DNA of 64,000 nt, from positions 8,054,216-8,118,215 of the forward strand of contig JAJEKV010000005.1 in the NCBI GenBank assembly GCA_021234155.1. Reading direction: 5' to 3'. A program made the translations under genes and the position numbers. Under the pieces are notes generated by a model that was given only the letters and a program-made list of their open reading frames with translations, ran no database searches and had not been told where the DNA came from. Below are positions 1 through 11,684 of the stretch, piece after piece. The stretch is from Isoetes taiwanensis (taxonomy: Eukaryota > Streptophyta > Lycopodiopsida > Isoetales > Isoetaceae). Every line of letters begins with the position of its first letter. Positions within the stretch are counted from its first letter, which is position 1.

Positions 1-712
1 ACCAGCAAGTATTCTATTTCCATAGTCGTCAATCACATCTTCTTGAAGAATATGCATCTCTTTCACGCATAGGAGGACGAAGTATGGAACATTTTCATGA
101 TTCCCTGGAGCAGCAAAAGATGCAAATATGTCTCCAATTTGGAGTACTTCAGATAGTTCTTGCTCATTAGCTGCATAAAAACCAACTAGCTATTCTTGTT
201 CGTCAACCTGGACTGAACTAGGCTCCAGTTTCTGCAGCTTCCACACACCATAATGCTGGAGATTCTCACATTCTCCCCATCTAAAATTTAAGCAACCATT
301 GCAAACACATGACAAGTGTTATGTCAGCTGGATTAATAGCAGACACACAATGTATAGCTAGAGTACCAGGCAATGTCTCACAAGCTGAAGGAGGGTCCCT
401 GTTAATGTCTTCTGACATGACCTCCCATACGACTCTGTCCATTTTGCACTTCTTTTGTCTGAGCAAACTGCAAGCAGAGTTGGCACCCAAAATCGGAACA
501 CCATTCTCTTTCATTTGCTCGTCTGCAAGGAACCTTTTCTCCAAAGCAGCCTGCCCATCATGTTCTCCTTTCTCATGGTCTGAGCCAAAATAATTCCACT
601 GCATCCTAATTCTATACCTGTTATAATACGGCACCTCATTCAAATAAAAGGCTCGAGAACACTTAAACTGAGCAGCACACCCATCAGACCACATGACATG
701 GTATTTGATGTG
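1..712 (-). pseudogene. Element C transposase, C-terminal part
   Basis: Read on the minus strand, this is the second half of a DDE-like transposase whose first half lies at 18459-19317; element B separates them. Visible motifs are WSDGCAAQFK near 690-660, then GSDHEKGEHDG near 590-550, matching WSDGCSAQFK and SSHGKGEHDG in copy A. A Cys-rich block (CNGCLNFRWGEC, about 310-260) follows in a shifted frame, so there is a small deletion or frameshift near 305-325. The tail segment GDIFASFAAP...DDYGN (about 150-20) matches the C-terminus of copy D. An in-frame TAG lies at 190-192. The gene runs off the left window edge. Family membership rests on similarity to copies A and D within this window; a DDE-type catalytic role is inferred. 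Confidence 0.8.
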
Positions 713-740
713 GGGTGAAAGTATGCTGGTGGGTATCAAA
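713..740 (+). repeat. Element B left terminal inverted repeat
   Basis: It matches the reverse complement of 18427-18454 at all 28 positions. It begins GGGTGAAAGTATG. The TGTG target duplication precedes it. Confidence 0.92.
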
Positions 741-763
741 AGCATGCGTCCGGACGCATGCTT
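740..763. repeat. 24-bp perfect palindrome with CGTCCGGACG core
   Basis: A perfect palindrome lies just inside the left end of B. The core CGTCCGGACG starts at the 35th base of the element, exactly as in element A (core at 55321-55330). The conserved spacing suggests a transposase-binding or cleavage-complex site, which is inference. Confidence 0.8.
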
Positions 764-1046
764 GTAGCATGCTTATAGCAGGGTTTTAGCCCGCTTAAAG
801 CACCCCTGCTTTTGCTTAATTTGGGTGCTGGTGGGCGTAACTGCCCGTCATATTTTTGACGCCCTTCATGTATTCGCACGTCCACCTCATCAACGAACCG
901 TTAGGAAAATGATTGTGGGATTTTGGCTGGATTTTCGCGCGAGTGGTAGTACGTTGCAAATTCGATCGAGCCCAGAACTACCACGACCTCATGGCCCGCG
1001 AAAATTCTCCCTCCAATTCACTTATTCTCCCTCTCTCAGGAATTTC

Positions 1047-4000
1047 ATGGCGCTCCCTGATACCGGCCTGGAGGCAATCACACGTTTAGCATTGGACTTT
1101 CGGCCTGATGAATTCCAATACAGTGTTCCAGATTTGTTGGATGTCAATGCAACACAGGAAATATCGCGTGAAGATCCAGTTTCCTCTGCAATTTACAAGA
1201 AATTGGATGCAGAGAGAAAGAGAGAATACGATTACGGAATAAGATGAGGAAAGCAAATGGCTGAACGGGAGGATCCGAAAGCACGAGACGCAGTAAGAAA
1301 TAGCCAAGCTTGTAGTTGATTACTTCAACAAGCTCACCAAAAAGCATTCACCCGAACTCAAGGCCGATGTGATGAAGAGGGTGGCTCATCACCACGAAAA
1401 AGGAAATCTCGTAACCGGAATTTTGCCAAATCCAAAGGAGTGCAAGGCAAATGGTGCTTTGCTCAACAACTTGAAACAGACAATGGCAGCCACAAAGAGG
1501 CAAAGGAACCATGATATTTGCGTGAGCCGAACCTCGACACCGGGTGATGGCTTCTTCCACAAAAATCGAGATGCAATTCCACTATGGCAGGGCTGTTAGG
1601 TACATCTAATTCTTGCTTTCATGCCTGTGCTTCTTCATGCTTTTAAGTGCTTGTATCTGCTGATTGATGCTGGCTGGGATATGTTCATTGATTAATGTGC
1701 AATACTTCTTATGATAGGTTGCATGAGGTCAACAATTGCAATTGCTGCATTAAGAAAATCGGAAGTCGTCCTTGGAAATGGTCCGTGGTCTAGCTTCCAA
1801 AGGAGGTTGAGGTGCGATTCTCTCACCCCTGTTTGCAAGCAAAGCATAACAGAATTTTGGAAACAAAATAGCAGAGTCTCTCCTTGCAAGAAAGATGTTG
1901 TGAACACTGTTGGAGAGTCAGGCTTCCGAATTTCTTATCCCTTGCACCTTATGGAGGTCACACAGGTATAAGTTTCCATACAATTTTTTTTTTGCTATTA
2001 TTGCATAAATATTTCTAACCAACGGCCACTATTCACCGCAAAATGTTTCAACAATACAAAAAGGCACATCCCGAACACCCCTGTTTGCTTAAAGGCTTTC
2101 GGTGAAGTTGAAGCCTATTTATGTAAAAGAAAGTATCATAAAGGGAAACCCGTTGTTGCATATACCATATGAAGTTGGAGTATGCCGGGGTAGCCCCTCA
2201 ATGCATTAAGGTCAGTGGCCCGGATTTCATGGTGAAGAGTGCAAGTGCACCCGCGAGGTCTGTGGACTGGTGAGAAGTGTCCGGTCACCAACATACGTGA
2301 TGACTCAACCAAATGAGCTCTCGAGGGTCTGTGGTTTGCAACAAGAGCGAGGGTGAAGAATGGCATAAACATGACCGCTTGATGCGCATATGTCGGGTGT
2401 GGGATAAAAACTCTTCCTATATGTCCAAGAGAAAGAGAGAATCATGAGTTCTTGCTTGAATGGAAGACGTTTGAAAAGGTAATACTCTCTTTATTGCATG
2501 CTTGAAACATGCCGATATGTGCCGGCCATCCATTGAATAATCGCTTTTGTGCTTTCAACTTGGCGCTTAATCTTCCGCTTTTTATGCTACGCAGACTTGT
2601 TACAGATTCCGCTGGAGACGTAAGAAGCCGGTGGAGTTGCGCATTGCGCTACCAAGGAGGTGCCGTGGCAGCGCCAGAAAAAAAAGAGCCAATGCCACCA
2701 AGAAGGAAACAAAAGTAAGAAATCCAAGGTAGTCGGTGGGACACGTACTGAAGCCGCAAAGACAAGTTGAGAAGAAGGGAAATAAAAGTAAGAAATCCAA
2801 GGTAGTCACTGGGACACCTGACTGCCGCAGCAGGTTGAGAAGAAGGGAAACAAAAGTAAGAAATCCAAGGAAGCCGGTGGGACACAAAGAAGCAAAGACA
2901 AGACGAGACCTCAAATGGCAAGGGGAAAAAAAAAAACGACCAAAGCCGGGTCCCTCGATTGTCTTACAAGAGAACGCAGTTGAAGGATTTCATTTCATAT
3001 CCGTGTTCCACATTGAAGATATTCGTGCCACACAATTACCATGGGCTAGATGGCGTGCCATGCAATTCGTGAGTTGCCCGGACAATATCCAAGATGGCAC
3101 CATTGTTTCGTAATTGATTTTGCGTAGAAATTACAAAGATAAAAATACAAAGGGAGGTTCAAAGCCAAAGATTGGCACAATGACCGATAACAATTCTCGT
3201 CCACATCACGTATAGCATGGACATCGCCTGGGATCGAAAGCTATTGAAGGAAATCCATTTTTACTTGAGTGATGACAAGCTTCATGACACTCTTTTGTGC
3301 AAAGACTGCCTTAGAAAGCACAATTCATGGCTTGTATCAAATGGTGTACATTTCTCCGTGCATATAGTTTGGTCGATGGTTGTTCTAGCCAATTCAAATT
3401 TGCCCTACCATTCTATTTCCTACCAAGATATCACCATGAGCTAGGGAAGGAAATAGTATGGAATTTCTTTGGGACAGCCCATGGTAAGGGAGAGCACGAT
3501 GGGCAAGGGGCCCTTAAAGGGGCATTCACTAGAGAGCAGCTCAAGTATGATGGGGTGAGATTTAGGGGTGCTTTTTGATGCCCGTGGAATTCGCAACTCG
3601 TTGGAATGAAGGTACCAACAACGGGACATCAAAAGGTATTATGCTTTCATCCGGCCAGACTACGTTGAGTAGTCTTTTGTAAAAACTAACGTAATGTCTT
3701 TGAATAGTGCTTTCATCCGCTTTAAGTCTTTGTCGCGGAACCGCTATAACGTGATGAGTAGTGCTTTGTATTATGTTGTCCGTGAGCTGCAATACTTGTT
3801 GTCTCCTTGCGTACTTCCGGGTAATTGGAAAGGATGATGTTGATAGGACGGACCACCGGATCGCGCCGGGGTGGAAGGGACCAAGAAAATACACAAATCC
3901 TGATATACTTGGCCAAATCAAGCACAAGGGTGGCTCATAGAGGTTTAAGTTGTTTTTACGGGTAACCGCTTGAAAGGAAACCGGTCATCTTGTGTGAACA

Positions 4001-4471
4001 AGCACAAAGTTGAAGAATTGGAAATATGTTACACTAAAGCCGATAAGTCTACCGGTGAAGGTAATCAAGACCTAAATCGATGAGGCATTTTTGAAGGTGA
4101 TGGAGAATGGCTTAGTGGAAACGTGAGAGGAAGGTGATAACTTTGTCGCTTGTGGCCGGGAGGGAAATCGGGAGAATGCAGATTTCTATGTGGTCAAATG
4201 TGTTAAGTTTAGGCATATCCTTGACGTAATTGTCAAGGATTGCCGGGCCGAACCTTCAATGTGGATGAACATGTGTTGGCTGGTTTGTACTATCTTTGTC
4301 CGGCCCGGATGGTAGTTGGGAGCTACTTGAAGACAAAGGCCCCGACTTTCCAAAGATCATCACGTATCAGCTATCAAGTTTGAGATGAATCAGATTCTTG
4401 GCACCAACAGATTTTCCCTTGAACAGGCTACTCACCAGATGATCCTTGACAGTCTGCCATATGAAGGTTGA
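1047..4471 (+). pseudogene. Element B transposase, decayed
   Basis: Homology to the A transposase appears in order, with stops and frameshifts between blocks. There is a first-exon end (GPWSSFQRR...HLMEVTQ, 1780-1965) followed by a GT donor. A PHNY block lies near 3030, followed by HFYLSDDKLHDT (about 3255-3290). Next come DGCSSQFKFALPFYF (about 3375-3420), WNFFGTAHGKGEHDGQGA (about 3460-3510) and a C-terminal FYVVKC near 4170. The end SLPYEG-stop at 4471 resembles the C-terminus of D. A 20-bp phrase CAAAAGTAAGAAATCCAAGG recurs about three times at 2705-2885, an internal expansion of a Lys-rich stretch. The start at 1047 is tentative. The gene cannot make the full protein. Confidence 0.78.
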
Positions 4472-4765
4472 ATATGCTTTGATCTAGTTGTTTTATCATT
4501 GTAACAGGTCTGTAGTTACTTGTGTACTTGTCTCAAATTTTGATCATTATATTGGAGACAATGCTTGTGAGACAATGTTTGTAGTATTGGACTGCTGTAT
4601 TGGAGTATTTTAGATTTGGAAACAATGCTTGTAGCATTGGAGAGTAAGCTTGATATTGGAGAGTACACTCAAGATTAGAGACATCACTCAACATCACTCA
4701 ATACTCAAGATAAGACAAAGTAATCATACATATATATTACAAAAAAGTAGTGTACAATGGTTACT
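4472..4765. other. Convergent intergenic spacer in element B
   Basis: About 300 bp between the transposase stop and the phosphatase-like stop. It is AT-rich with imperfect repeats of the phrase 'acaatgcttgta' and 'ttggagagta', and probably holds the two facing 3' untranslated regions. No further gene is seen. Confidence 0.5.
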
Positions 4766-5693
4766 TCATGAGTCATCGAAGTCTTCAGAGTCATGCTCCT
4801 CGCCAGGAAGGGTGCCCAGCAGCTGCCTTTGTACTTCTAATGGAGCATTGAGGATATAGTAGGCCGAGACAAGATAGTTGTTGAGGCAGTAATCCAGCAC
4901 TGCAACTGTCTCCTTGTCCAACCATGCATCAGAGATGTCAATTTGTGAGATCGTTTCCTGTACTGTATGAGAAGACAAGTATTCCAAAGCTGGACACACA
5001 AACTTCTGCAAAAAGTTGTCCTCTTCTTGCCCCTTGAAAGGCATAACAGGAACGGTTGTGTGTGCAGGGTTTAGAAACCCTTTGTGTAGGCTGTCATCAA
5101 CCAAAAAAATCATACCATGATATTGAGGAAAATCCTCAAGTACAACCTTCAACTCCTTGAAATAAAGTTGCTTTTCTGTGCTGGTTGGATGCTCGCATGC
5201 ATAGCAATGCTCTTGACCATATACCTTCAAGAATCTGGTCTGCAAATCAGGGAACAAAGCATCCACCATATCTCTTGTATTCCGAAGTAGAGAAGCACTC
5301 CAAATCACAATATCAAACCTCTGCAGTGCCCACTCCACAAACTCATGATACCCTGGTCTGCAAATGAGGTACTTACTTGCAGTTTCTTTTACAACATGCT
5401 TCGTTTGTGGTGGAGGCAAGATTTTCCCGTTCATTCTCCTCTGTTGTGTCTGTGCCAGTACACCATTTATGTCAAGCACCATGCACTTCCGTCTGGGTGT
5501 CCATCCCTCGACGTTTTCAACCACTGTCGATGTGTGCTGCATCGTGCTTGTCTGTGCTGCGATGTGTGCTGGACTCTGCTGGGAAGTGCTATCGGGAGGT
5601 GCTGGACATTGCTGCGACCTGCTGGACTCTGCTTTATCTTTGCTACTAGGTGATGGAGAGTGCTGATAGCCATAGTCAGATACATCCTTAACA
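4766..5693 (-). CDS. Element B FCP1/NIF-type HAD phosphatase-like protein (3' exon)
   Basis: The frame is open from the CACTA insertion at 5693 to the stop at 4766; the in-frame Met at 5542 would give 258 residues. The region before it (5543-5693) is Ser/Gln/Pro-rich. HAD motif I is VLDINGVL: the nucleophile Asp is kept, but the second Asp of the usual DxDx(T/V) is Asn. FDIVIWSAS (motif II) and FLVDDSLHKGF (the acidic motif) follow at normal FCP1 spacing. As I recall, plants have host FCP1-homology proteins with LDxNGxL, so a captured host gene is likely. Whether it is a phosphatase or a phosphoprotein-binding relic cannot be told. The frame is intact although the transposase beside it is ruined. 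The exon once continued across the CACTA insertion into 15742 onward. Confidence 0.8.
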
Positions 5694-5704
5694 CACTACA
5701 AGAG

Positions 5705-6270
5705 AAGGGGTCCATTAGTGTCATTGATTGTGTCAATTTTGGGGCTAAAATTGCAACTCCAATTTTTTTGATCACTGACGCTATGGATGACACAGCCAGG
5801 TGACACAAATATGGCATTTAGAATGTCATATATAATGTCAGCACCTTTGTCACCTATAACGTCAATGGCAACGCCACCTATAACGTCACATTTATCGTCA
5901 GTGGCGACGTCAAATATAGTGTCACTTATAACGTCGCAATTAACCTCATTGGCAATGTCATATGTAAGGTCATTGATAACACCATTCATAATACAAAAAA
6001 TTTTGTCAGAAATTATGCCATATATACTGTCGGCTCTAATATCAACTTTAATGTCACTCATAAAGTCATAAATAATGCCATCTATTTTCTTAAGATCAAT
6101 GTCACTCATAAAGGCATAAATAATGCCATCTATTTTCTCAAGTTCATTGTCACTCGTAAAGGCATAAATAATGTCATCGATGTTTTCAATATCATTGTCA
6201 TTTATATTGTCAATATTAATGACAACTTTATTGTCAATATGAATGTCATTTATTGATGCATTGTTACCAC
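5705..6270. repeat. CACTA left subterminal repeat array
   Basis: Dozens of short degenerate units built on ATGTCA(C/T)TTATA and TATAATGTCA. They are inverted relative to 15235-15725 and probably act as transposase-binding subterminal repeats. The several open frames here are by-products of the repeat. Confidence 0.8.
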
Positions 6271-6949
6271 ATATATAGTGGCACTACTTATGCCACTAGA
6301 TGAGATATTTCTATCATTAAATGTTAAATGTTTAAATGCCACTGTTTATGTCTTGCTTACGGTCATATAATGTCATTTAGATGTGATTGTGTGTCAAGCT
6401 AGATGGAATTAAGGGGATTTGAACCCCCTGGCAGGATAAGCAGAGCCAGTGTTTCCCAAAATAACATTCCACATGATATACCATGTTTGTAAAAGAACAA
6501 AACAACTGTAAATTCAGACAAATTCAGACAGCCTCTTTGTATAATGAGTCCCTTAAGCACATTAAATGTGAGATTTACTCCATAGAATATGAAATCCCTA
6601 TATATATAACTATAAGTGTAGAAGTCAGATCTACCTTCTCCAAGCTGCATATGTAGCATAATAACAGGGGTTTTTTTTGTGTTTTTGTACGCTTTTCACA
6701 AAGGTTTTCCTAAGATTTCATGGTGTATTCGAATGGATGTACTAATGCGTACATCTAGAGTGCACCATTTCTTAGTCGTTGATTTAGCGTTTTTTTTTTC
6801 AATGGTCCAACATCCAAGGGCTCACAACAAAAGCCCTCTTTTTATTTTAGGGGCTGAACATGCAAGCCTCGTGATAGCATTTCAGGGCATTCTTGCAAAA
6901 AATTAATGTTCTTGTGATCAAACAGATTTGGAGTGGTAGCGTTAGTGCT

Positions 6950-7171
6950 TTAGTGCAGAGGATGATGCGGCCGGATGGCAGTTTGTGCCATACTATTCAA
7001 AGTTTCCACAGCGCCAAAGCATTTCTTTCGAAGTTTTTTCCAAAGTATGGAAATTATTGTGGCCCCACTGTCCAAGTAAGGCAGATGGCCTCCCTCCGGA
7101 ATAAGCCCCCCTTTGCTTCTTTCACATCCATATTTGTTTCTGTGAGCTCGTGGTGGATGTGTCTCGACCAA
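6950..7171 (-). pseudogene. Second, diverged copy of the NOP9-like segment
   Basis: DNA at 7040-7120 resembles 8205-8285 (shared 'attattgtggccc', 'gcagatgg' and 'ggaataagcc'), in the same orientation. The minus-strand peptide has KGGLIPEGG where the other copy has KGRLIPERR. It lacks the recognisable PUF block. It appears to be a duplicated flank of the same captured region and has no coding value of its own. Confidence 0.35.
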
Positions 7172-7985
7172 AGCCTAGAAGTTTCAAGGCAGTCAAGCAA
7201 AATATCCCTGCTTATTATTGAAAGCGCCAGGCCCCTACTTATGTGGAGAAAATTTACGGCATCATAAGAGATAACTTGAAAAAAGAGATTTCCCCTCTTC
7301 TTAGCCTGTGTATTCAGGTATGTTTATCAAACTGAGGGGGGATGAATATATCCTACCCTAGCACATTGCTTAAAGGTTAGATTTTGGCAGGCACCCCGCA
7401 CGTCGAGGGCAAGCCTTGGAAAAACAGCTTCAAGGTCGCCAAGTTTGAGTACGGCTGCGCAACAAACATTGAGCAGTCACTGGCATAGCATCATGAAGAG
7501 TCTAACCAGTCTATTAAATACATTACGAGCCAATCATGTAAGCATTTGCAACCATTGCGATCATTTTATGATTAACCTTGTCTTATAGGTACCACCTTTT
7601 CTGGTCCGCAAGCTTTTCACACAGATATTTTCATTTATCAATGTTCAGTTGTTCAACAGGTCAGGATTCAGGAACAGTTGGTCAAATGGAAGTTTGTGAA
7701 CTTTTATTTCTAAACACTTCACTTTCTGTAGTTTGTTGTTGCGGCATGAATGTCGTTCCTTCAGCAATGGTGAATATGTCAAGGCTGGTCTTGCAGAATT
7801 GGAACATTGGATATATGAAGCATCTGATTAGGTAGGATCACATCATTTTGTTCTTCTCTTATTTGAGCAATGTTGCTTTGACTTCTAGAGCTAAGTTAAT
7901 TATTATCCTCTTTTGATGTAGTATGCGGGTTCTTCCTGGGATGAACTGAAGTACATCAGACAAGCAGTTGGTTTTCTAGTAAGAG
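7170..7985 (+). pseudogene. Captured myosin XI tail (DIL domain) fragment with introns
   Basis: Exons spell a plant myosin XI globular tail. The first ends at 7317 ([20 protein letters not shown], then LLSLCIQ) and the second is 7391-7537 (APRTSRASL...LRANH). The third is 7589-7658 (VPPFLVRKLFTQIFSFINVQ, then LFN) and the fourth 7732-7832 ([20 protein letters not shown], then EHW). The last starts at 7922 (YAGSSWDELKYIRQAVGFLV). GT-AG signals are kept at each junction, so genomic DNA was captured rather than a cDNA. A TAG at the end of the fourth exon replaces an expected Glu codon, and the first exon carries a stop upstream. The motor, neck and coiled coil are absent. Confidence 0.85.
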
Positions 7986-8016
7986 ATCTCTGTCTAACTA
8001 ACTGCACAATATAAAT

Positions 8017-8292
8017 CTAATATACAGCAACATACTTCTCAACAGTGCAGTATTTCAACTTGGCTGGCACAGAGCTCTTAAGAAATGCTTCCAAAACATG
8101 ACTGCCACCCTTGTCCTTGGCTGTTTCAAGCACTCCATGGGGCTCTATTTGTGCAAAGCCTTGTGCTGAATTCTTGAATAAATTCCTGAGAACAGAAAAA
8201 GATGGATTGCAAATTATTGTGGCCCTAATTGGTCCAGCGGCAGAGATGGTGGCTCTCCTCTCTGGAATAAGCCTCCCCTTGTTTTCAGGCAT
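8017..8292 (-). pseudogene. Captured NOP9/APUM23-like Pumilio-repeat fragment
   Basis: The peptide contains HGVLETAKDKGGSHVLEAFL followed by KSSVPAKLK, which fits the NOP9/APUM23 pattern (KD-x-GSHVLxAxL...KLKR) of nucleolar Pumilio proteins involved in pre-rRNA processing. Only one repeat region remains, with unrelated sequence on both sides. It is adjacent and opposite to the myosin XI fragment, inside the CACTA element. The assignment comes from memory of the family pattern. Confidence 0.5.
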
Positions 8293-8914
8293 CCGTTATT
8301 TCGTCTGCCATGTTCTTGACTGCAATGGCCGCCAATCCATTGAGTGTTAACCTTGCTGCAGTAGCAATACGCCAGACAATATCTTGGACAGATTGGGCTG
8401 TTGCTGCCTTTGTTCCTGGCTTTATTTCAAATAAGCTTTAGTGCTTATTTGGTTTCATCTGCAGCCAGAGCTCCTTTTTATTTTTCACATTCAATTTAAG
8501 TCACAGAATTTATGGTAGCTATGCTCCTTGTTGCATTGCAAAGTGCCATGGTTAAATATATTTGGATTCAAGGGCTGCTTCCTCTCTCAAGTTTGGCGAT
8601 GTAGATAAAAATGAGGCAGTTGGAGATGTTGGAAGAGTTTATGGGCATGAGGCAGAGCCTGATAACATTGTTTCAGAAAGATTTTCTTTAAAAGCTGTGA
8701 CTTTCTATACTGGTCAGGATACCGATGGAAAGGTCGAATGGTCCCACGGAAATTATTCTTTTGAAGAGTATACAAGTGCTGCAAATGATCTTTATTAGTA
8801 TCATCAGTTTGGAATGCAATATACTAGGGTGAGGCAAATTATGATGTCGAAGCTTTCGTCGCTATTGGCTAACTCAGTTAACACTTCTCATCACATGTGG
8901 CAATTTAAAATATA
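8293..8914 (+). other. CACTA interior with an unidentified 78-codon open frame
   Basis: The frame at 8562-8798 (+) reads as protein-like sequence (DSRAASSLKFGDVDKNEAVG..., later ERFSLKAVTFYTGQDTDGKV). I do not recognise the family. Given its neighbours it may be another captured exon. Nothing else is seen. Confidence 0.3.
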
Positions 8915-11684
8915 CTAGTTATGGTGCCCAGCGTTGCTGGGCATAGGCTGGAAACTTGTAAATGTTTCCGCTTCAATCTTCGCATCCATAAGTAGTTGTT
9001 TGTAGTTCTAAAACCTCTGATGCAGACAAATACTCTCTAGACAAATAAACTTTGCCAACATATATTTTCAAACAAAGCACCCTAACATGAAAGGGGCAAA
9101 TGAAGATCCGTTAGAACATGACACTAATATGAGATATTTACCCTATGAGTTTTGATTATATAACAGGTTACAATTATAGTTTCACATTATGAACATATTA
9201 ATCTTCTAACAATTCCATCACATATTACAGAAGGGGGTTTTAGAGATGTTGAAAATTTTAGGTTCTTCTTTGTCAAGGGGGTTTTTAAGAATGTTGAAAA
9301 AATTATGCTCATTTTTGTTTGACAATATTTCTCTTAATGCTTGTAAGAAGGAAAGAGGTAGTCAAGAAATGTGTTGGGCCTATGAGACAAAACTATACAA
9401 TTACCAGTATATGTGTTATGTTGGAACTCATAGTAACAATGTTGGAACTTGATGAATGATGGAATGTTATTTGAACATTACAGTAACAATGTAGGAATGT
9501 TATGAAAATAAATCAGGTGTATATGCATTGGCTTTCCATTCACCGGAAATTGTTTTACTGTTTGACACCAATAGGTTCAGTTTTTCAAAGAAATGTCAGC
9601 TTACTTCAATAAAAATTTGAGCATTCTGCTATGGAAATCATGGGTGATATGTAGAGCTGCCTAGCTAGCATCAAAACGTTGTTTGACAATGGATGTCATC
9701 AATCCTTCTTAGCCCTATAGTTTAAATTGAAATATGGTACCCAAGCTGGTGTAAACTTTTTGTATTTACTATAGGCCAAAACCTTGTTTGCATCCGCCAG
9801 CTTCTTTCCACCAGGATTGTGACATATGCCAGGCACATGCTATTTACAAAGGTACCCATAATTATCTAGTCCTAGAACACTAATCCCTACCACCACATCT
9901 GCTCGCTTGCTTAGTTTGAATGTCTGGAATAATGGCATATGCCTTGATCAAGAACGGGAACTGTAGCAGCTCCAACTCCTTCAGTCCTCCATTTTGCCGT
10001 ACAAATTTTTAAAGGATCGTAAACAGGTTGTCAAAAAGATTCTATGGTTTCTTACTATTGTAGATTGTGTACATAAGGCATATGCATACCAAGAAGGCCT
10101 CGCAGAAGAGCTCATGATGTTAGTCCTTCTCATTATCAAAATCAGAGCTTTAGAGCAGAGAACGCTTATATTTCCTCTTTAACAAAGAACGAAAGAAATA
10201 ATGAAGCACAACCTTATTATCATCTGCAAAACATTGTTTGGATGATCGAACAGTTTTATCATTCAAAATCTTTCGTAACTACTTGGCAAAATAATTGTTT
10301 TACATCAGCCTTAGCTCATATTCTTACCTGAGCACCTCTGTTTCTTTTGCTTGTGGATCACGATATTCACATTATAGAAAGAAATATATGTCTCCCCCCA
10401 CCTCAAATTAGACGTAGATTAAATTGCCGAGAACCATAGCCTTGGAAGGCCTCCTACTCTGAAAGGCCCAAAGGCACAAAACCCATAGCCACTATCTATC
10501 TTTGCTTCTGCCTTCCAAATCTATTGTTGAGAATAAAGATTAGAAGGGAAAACTATCTGGTAGTACTCAAAGTATATTTCTTTCTTTTTAAAAAATAGAT
10601 TGAAAACATACCGCATGAAATTAAACTTTTGATCATTTAAGGCTATAGCATGCCTTTTGGCGTGACATTCATCTTTGAGGCGAATAACCTAGCCACAACT
10701 CCTTTGCATTAGACAGATTACATATTTAGCGATTTATAATACACTTACTTGAAACAATTTGGAGGAGATAACATTGTGCACACAACAAAAAGCCATTCTG
10801 GATTCTTCCTATAGCGGTATAAGTGTCAAGCTTAACCACACCATCCGGTGTTTTACATCCAGCATACAGATCTCATAACCGCTCAAATCGTCCCCCTGTC
10901 ATGTGCCACTCTTCAAGGATGCCTTGTCCCAATTTTGAGCAAATTCATAGACATAATTTTCAATGTCTCCAACAAAATAAACTCTACATACAGACATGCA
11001 TTATATACCTCTAAAATTTCTTCATGCTCCGAAGGAAGAAATTCCTGCAAGCTGTGACCTAGAATAGAATTGCAGACAAATCCAGTATGGAGAAAAAACC
11101 TTGACCGCAGAGTTCAATCCGGCCATCAAGAGCCTTAATCGTAATTAAACCCATTCTGATAGAGGCAAGAAGCAACTGTAAACACTCATGCACGCTAATG
11201 TAATCATTGCAATGAGTTCTCCAATTGTAGCGTGGTTTTATTTCTGAAGTCATTGCCTTCTGATCTCTGTTTTGTCAAAAATCTAGATATCCTCCTTAAT
11301 AGAAGAAAAAGTTGTCAAGGAAATCATTTTCCTCGTATAAACTCTCAAAAACCCCTCTCTAAAGTTGCCGCTGCCTTTCTAGTTGTAGGGCTCCTCTTGA
11401 GCTTGCTTCAGAACTTTGACAGAATGGCAGGCCCTTCTGCGAGATTTAAACGCGGCCATCAGAACCTTGAGCGATGCCGAAATGGTTCATTAGCCTCACG
11501 CTGGCATGTGCCCAAACCGGCTGCTATAAGCTCGAAATTTGATCCCAGAAAACCCTTAAGCCCTCTTTTCCTCTCTTTTTTTTTTATTGATCTTTGCCGT
11601 CCGTTCAAAGCGGCAATCAACGTGGGCCACCCGATCTAGGGCTTGATGCACGACAGACATACAGCAAAACATTATAATATAGGA
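8915..11684 (-). mobile_element. Non-autonomous Helitron nested in the CACTA element
   Basis: On the minus strand the element starts TCCTATATTATAATGTTTTG (11684 downward). It ends with the hairpin GCCCAGC-AAC-GCTGGGC, then ACCATAACTAG (8915). It sits between A and T, as Helitrons do, with no duplication. The 5' end matches three other Helitron starts in this window and the 3' hairpin matches seven ends. No Rep/helicase gene is seen. The interior has only short open frames that I cannot assign. Confidence 0.85.

Noticed and set aside
5787-6109. Open frames on both strands rich in Ile/Asp/Ser
   Set aside because: They lie wholly in the CACTA subterminal TGTCA repeats and mirror its period.
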